From Hyphomicrobiales bacterium (GTDB lineage Bacteria; Pseudomonadota; Alphaproteobacteria; Rhizobiales; Rhizobiaceae): a DNA stretch of 64,000 nt. The notes under the pieces were generated by a model. It had not been told where the DNA came from, searched no databases, and was given only the letters and a program-made list of their open reading frames with translations. The position numbers and the translations under genes are program-made. Shown here piece after piece: positions 61,474-64,000 of this stretch (within the stretch, counting starts at the first letter, position 1; every line of letters begins with the position of its first letter). The stretch covers positions 186,001 through 250,000 of the forward strand of contig UBMU01000030.1 of NCBI GenBank assembly GCA_900466605.1. The letters run 5' to 3'.

Positions 61474-62766
61474 ATGGCAGAAATCGATCTTGCAGAGTCC
61501 AGCCACAGCCGGCTGAAGAGCGGCGCCTCCCCTTGGAGCCACGCCGGACCGAAACCCGCCTACCAAGCACTCCAGGACAATCTCAAGGTCGATGCGATGA
61601 TCATCGGCGGCGGGATTACCGGCGCGCTGATGGGCCAACTTCTCGCAGAACGCGGGCTTTCCGTCGTCATCGTCGATCGAGAGACGCCCGGACTTGGCAG
61701 CACTGCGGCAAGCACGGCCATGCTGCAGTGGGAGATCGACCGAACGCTCAGCGAACTCGAGCATCTCTATGGCTTTGAACGCGCCGTCGGCATCTACAGA
61801 CGAAGTGCCGCCTCAGTCGCGGGCCTCTCGAAGCTGATCGTCGCCAACCGCATCGCCTGCAACCTGCTGCCGCGGCAATCGCTGTTCCTGACCAGCAATC
61901 AGGAAGGCGCGGGCGACCTTCTTAGAGAGGTCGAGCTTCGCCGCCGGGCCGGTCTGCCCAGCCGATTTCTGGAGCATTGCGATCTCTTTACAGAGTTCGA
62001 ACTTGATCGCGACGCGGGCATCCTGTCCCGCGGCTCCGCCGAGGCCGATCCGTTGCTCCTGACCTGGGGCCTGCTGGACATTGCCGTGAAACAGGGCGCA
62101 CGCCTGATCGGCGCTTCGGTTACCAGACTTCACTGTGAAGGCGGGCATGTGACGGCCGAAACCGATGGCTCGTTCGTCATCGAAGCGAAAGCGGCGGTGC
62201 TTGCCACCGGCTACGCCATGCCTGAAATCGATATGCCGAAACTGCATCGGACGACGTCGAGTTGGGCGCTGGCGACGATCCCGCAGGATTCGTCGGCACT
62301 CTGGCGCGACCAGGCGCTGATCTGGGAAGACAGTCACCCCTATCTCTACATGCGGACGACCCCGGACGGACGTATCATCGCCGGTGGAGAGGACGACGAC
62401 ACAGTCGATCCCGCCGCCCGCGACGCGAAGCTTCCAGAGAAGATCATGGCGATCCGGGAAAAGATGAAGCGGCTCTGGTCGAGGGCCGATACGCGCGTGG
62501 CGACGGCATGGTGCGGCACGTTCGGAGAGACGTCGGACGGGCTGCCGCTGATCGGTCCGGTTCCCTCGATGCCGCAGGTCTATGCCGCCTATGGCTACGG
62601 CGGCAACGGCATCACCTTCTCCTATCTTGCGACGCAGGTCATCGGCGCGATGATCGGCGGAGGCTACCGCGACTGGTTCGACGATTTTGCACTGGATCGC
62701 GACGCACCGGCCTTCGTTGAACGTGCTGGCATCAGCGAGGAGCGCAGGCAGGTCGCCCTTAGCTAG
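61474..62766 (+). CDS. FAD-dependent oxidoreductase, DAO family
   Basis: This 430-residue flavoprotein has the Rossmann motif VDAMIIGGGITGALMGQLLA, DRETPGLGSTAASTAMLQWE, and the C-terminal GLPLIGPVPSMPQVYAAYGY with GGNGITFSYLATQVI, typical of the DAO/glycerol-3-P-type oxidoreductases. No Rieske domain is attached. It follows the permease gene by 19 bp. The stop is one base from the stop of the convergent deacetylase gene. Confidence 0.9.
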   Translation: MAEIDLAESSHSRLKSGASPWSHAGPKPAYQALQDNLKVDAMIIGGGITGALMGQLLAERGLSVVIVDRETPGLGSTAASTAMLQWEIDRTLSELEHLYGFERAVGIYRRSAASVAGLSKLIVANRIACNLLPRQSLFLTSNQEGAGDLLREVELRRRAGLPSRFLEHCDLFTEFELDRDAGILSRGSAEADPLLLTWGLLDIAVKQGARLIGASVTRLHCEGGHVTAETDGSFVIEAKAAVLATGYAMPEIDMPKLHRTTSSWALATIPQDSSALWRDQALIWEDSHPYLYMRTTPDGRIIAGGEDDDTVDPAARDAKLPEKIMAIREKMKRLWSRADTRVATAWCGTFGETSDGLPLIGPVPSMPQVYAAYGYGGNGITFSYLATQVIGAMIGGGYRDWFDDFALDRDAPAFVERAGISEERRQVALS

Positions 62767-62767
62767 C

Positions 62768-63574
62768 TCACTGCGTCGTCTGGTCGTCGCCCATATCCTC
62801 GACGTCCTGCAGGCGGACGAATTCGACGCCCTTGGCCTTAAGGTCGACGATTGCCTTGGCCACGCCTTCACCTGCCGCATGGGTCGGCTGGTTGATGTGG
62901 GAGATCACCACGTCGCCGTCTTTGGCTGACGCAATCCGCTTTTCCGTGACCGATGCACCGAGCAGCGAGCCACCGTCTCCGTTCACGGAGTAGCCCGCGA
63001 TGCGGTATCCCATTTCGCGAATCTGCACGATCGAGGAGCGGTCGTATTTGGCCGTCGAACCGCGGAACCAGTGCGGAGCGGCAATGCCGGCCGCAACCAT
63101 TGCGTCGGCGCCGCCCTGCACTTCCTGACGCACGGCCTCGGGCGAGCCCGCGGAGGCGATGCCGTAAATCGACACCGGCTTGTCGACCGCGGGAATATGG
63201 TTCTGCCCATGGTTCTCGAGTTCGAAGAGATCGGGGTTCTGAAGGAAAACCTGCAATGCCTGCGGATTGTGCTTCAGCCAGCGCGCGGTGACGAAGATCG
63301 TTGCGGGGATCCGCTCGCGGATCAGCACCGAGAGGATGCGGTCGTCGGCCTTGCCCATGCAGGCGTCGAACGTCAGCGCCACGCGTGCGTGCCCCTTGAT
63401 GCCCGACGCGCCAATGCGCAGGCGCGGTTCGACCAGCTTGGGTCCGGCAACCTTCGGAGCTTGCGCGACCTTCGGGGGTGCCGCGACAGCCGCATCCTGA
63501 GGCGGAAGAACGGTAGCGGCTGCAACCGAGACGGAGGCGGCCAACAATGCCGGAGCGAGAAAAATACGATTCAT
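62768..63574 (-). CDS. Polysaccharide deacetylase family protein
   Basis: This 268-residue NodB-homology protein has a signal peptide (MNRIFLAPALLAASVSVAAA), so it is exported. RVALTFDACMGKADD holds the first catalytic Asp, and ELENHGQNHIP holds the HxxxH metal site (both His). PHWFRGSTAKYD follows the usual motif-3 pattern, and DVVISHINQP the motif 5. It may deacetylate peptidoglycan or another polysaccharide. The ATG at 63574 gives a clean signal peptide; upstream frames do not. Confidence 0.9.
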   Translation of the reverse strand: MNRIFLAPALLAASVSVAAATVLPPQDAAVAAPPKVAQAPKVAGPKLVEPRLRIGASGIKGHARVALTFDACMGKADDRILSVLIRERIPATIFVTARWLKHNPQALQVFLQNPDLFELENHGQNHIPAVDKPVSIYGIASAGSPEAVRQEVQGGADAMVAAGIAAPHWFRGSTAKYDRSSIVQIREMGYRIAGYSVNGDGGSLLGASVTEKRIASAKDGDVVISHINQPTHAAGEGVAKAIVDLKAKGVEFVRLQDVEDMGDDQTTQ

Positions 63575-63753
63575 ACCAAAGTGAAGCCGTTCGTTATTCA
63601 AGCGCTGCATAACGCACGCAGCGCGTCGGCGCCATGTGGTGCGATGCCGCCTACGGTCGCTCTCGCGATTCGCCGCCAGCATTAAAAGGAGCTGATGCCT
63701 GAGGACTAAGGCTGCAGAAAGGCAGCAGGCGCGAACCTCTTCTCTGCCCCAAA

Positions 63754-64000
63754 TCAATCATAGAGATAGTATTTTTCCCACTTCTCGCGCGGGACCTTCT
63801 CGCCGATCTTGTAGTCAAGCTCGCGGACATTCATGTGCTGCGGACCGGTGATGCAGGTGTAGGACAGGTGATACCAGTCGCCCTTGCTGCGGAACACGGC
63901 GCCTGGTGCGTCCAGTTTGTCGTCGCTGGGAATGGGATCCTTGAACGTATAGGCGATGACCTTGTCGGGCTTGAACCCAGTATCGTCCTTGTTGATTCGG
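63754..64000 (-). CDS. DUF930-like protein (partial, N-terminus outside window)
   Basis: The visible C-terminal 81 codons read RINKDDTGFKPDKVIAYTFK, then PSDDKLDAPGAVFRSKGDWY, HLSYTCITGPQHMNVRELDY and end EKWEKYYLYD. This fits the DUF930 family of secreted or membrane-anchored rhizobial proteins. Function is unknown. Confidence 0.75.
   Translation of the reverse strand, partial: RINKDDTGFKPDKVIAYTFKDPIPSDDKLDAPGAVFRSKGDWYHLSYTCITGPQHMNVRELDYKIGEKVPREKWEKYYLYD

Noticed and set aside
1-64000. tRNA, rRNA, CRISPR array or insertion sequence
   Set aside because: No cloverleaf, rRNA core, regularly spaced repeats or transposase was recognised when reading the window; a dedicated search could still find a missed tRNA.

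Overview
The window is chromosomal DNA of a GC-rich alphaproteobacterium of the order Hyphomicrobiales, most likely Rhizobiaceae (Sinorhizobium/Ensifer or Rhizobium type). The basis is gene families and their neighbourhoods: a feuN-feuP-feuQ regulatory locus beside the cytochrome c maturation genes, a MucR/Ros zinc-finger regulator next to an Mrp-type antiporter operon, a stand-alone DnaA-domain-IV regulator followed by a DUF6456 protein, DUF1491, DUF2336 and DUF5330 proteins, a FixK/FNR-type box and TTAA-N7-TTAA CtrA-type boxes. No rRNA, tRNA, CRISPR array, insertion sequence or integrase was seen.

Layout. 1-3356 (minus) holds ccmF (cut by the left edge), ccmE and ccmI. 3472-6367 (minus) holds a surface lipoprotein and the feuQ/feuP/feuN signalling unit. 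6499-26240 is a nearly complete gene transfer agent (GTA) cluster read right to left: g1-like protein, terminase, endolysin, portal, DUF6107 membrane protein, prohead protease, capsid, head-tail connector, head closure, g8, tail tube, tail chaperones, tape measure, baseplate proteins g12-g15 and a holin-like protein. Non-phage genes interrupt it in two places: an MFS transporter and a GFA-family protein (14.3-16.0 kb), and an LssY-type protein, a hydrolase and a Dabb protein (21.1-22.9 kb). 26262-29396 carries small housekeeping and accessory genes, including a divergent SDR/TetR pair with a 30-bp operator palindrome. 29577-31712 encodes a bifunctional penicillin-binding protein. 31962-36587 carries two sulfatases and a nucleoside deaminase. 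36609-46745 carries small conserved proteins, a GreA-like factor, DUF1214/DUF1254 partners, a sensor kinase and SufE. 46762-48624 carries DUF6456, the DnaA-like regulator and MucR. 49066-54967 is a seven-gene Mrp antiporter operon. 55236-64000 carries msrB, GNAT, hemolysin-III, DksA-like and universal-stress genes (the last with a FixK/FNR-type box), a VOC protein with a twin-arginine signal, an AI-2E-family permease, an FAD oxidoreductase, a polysaccharide deacetylase and a partial DUF930 gene.

How the genes work together. The GTA genes would build a small tailed particle that packages host DNA; the holin-like protein and endolysin would release it. No integrase, repressor or att repeats were seen, which fits a domesticated GTA better than a prophage. 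The most unusual signal is at the two tail-chaperone genes. The downstream ORF has no ATG, GTG or TTG start. It lies in the -1 frame of the upstream gene, beginning at a run of five C just before the upstream stop codon, and a perfect 13-bp inverted repeat follows. This points to programmed -1 frameshifting. A second unusual signal is a terminator-like hairpin in the predicted 5' leader of the GTA operon, with three TGATAGG repeats around the promoter.
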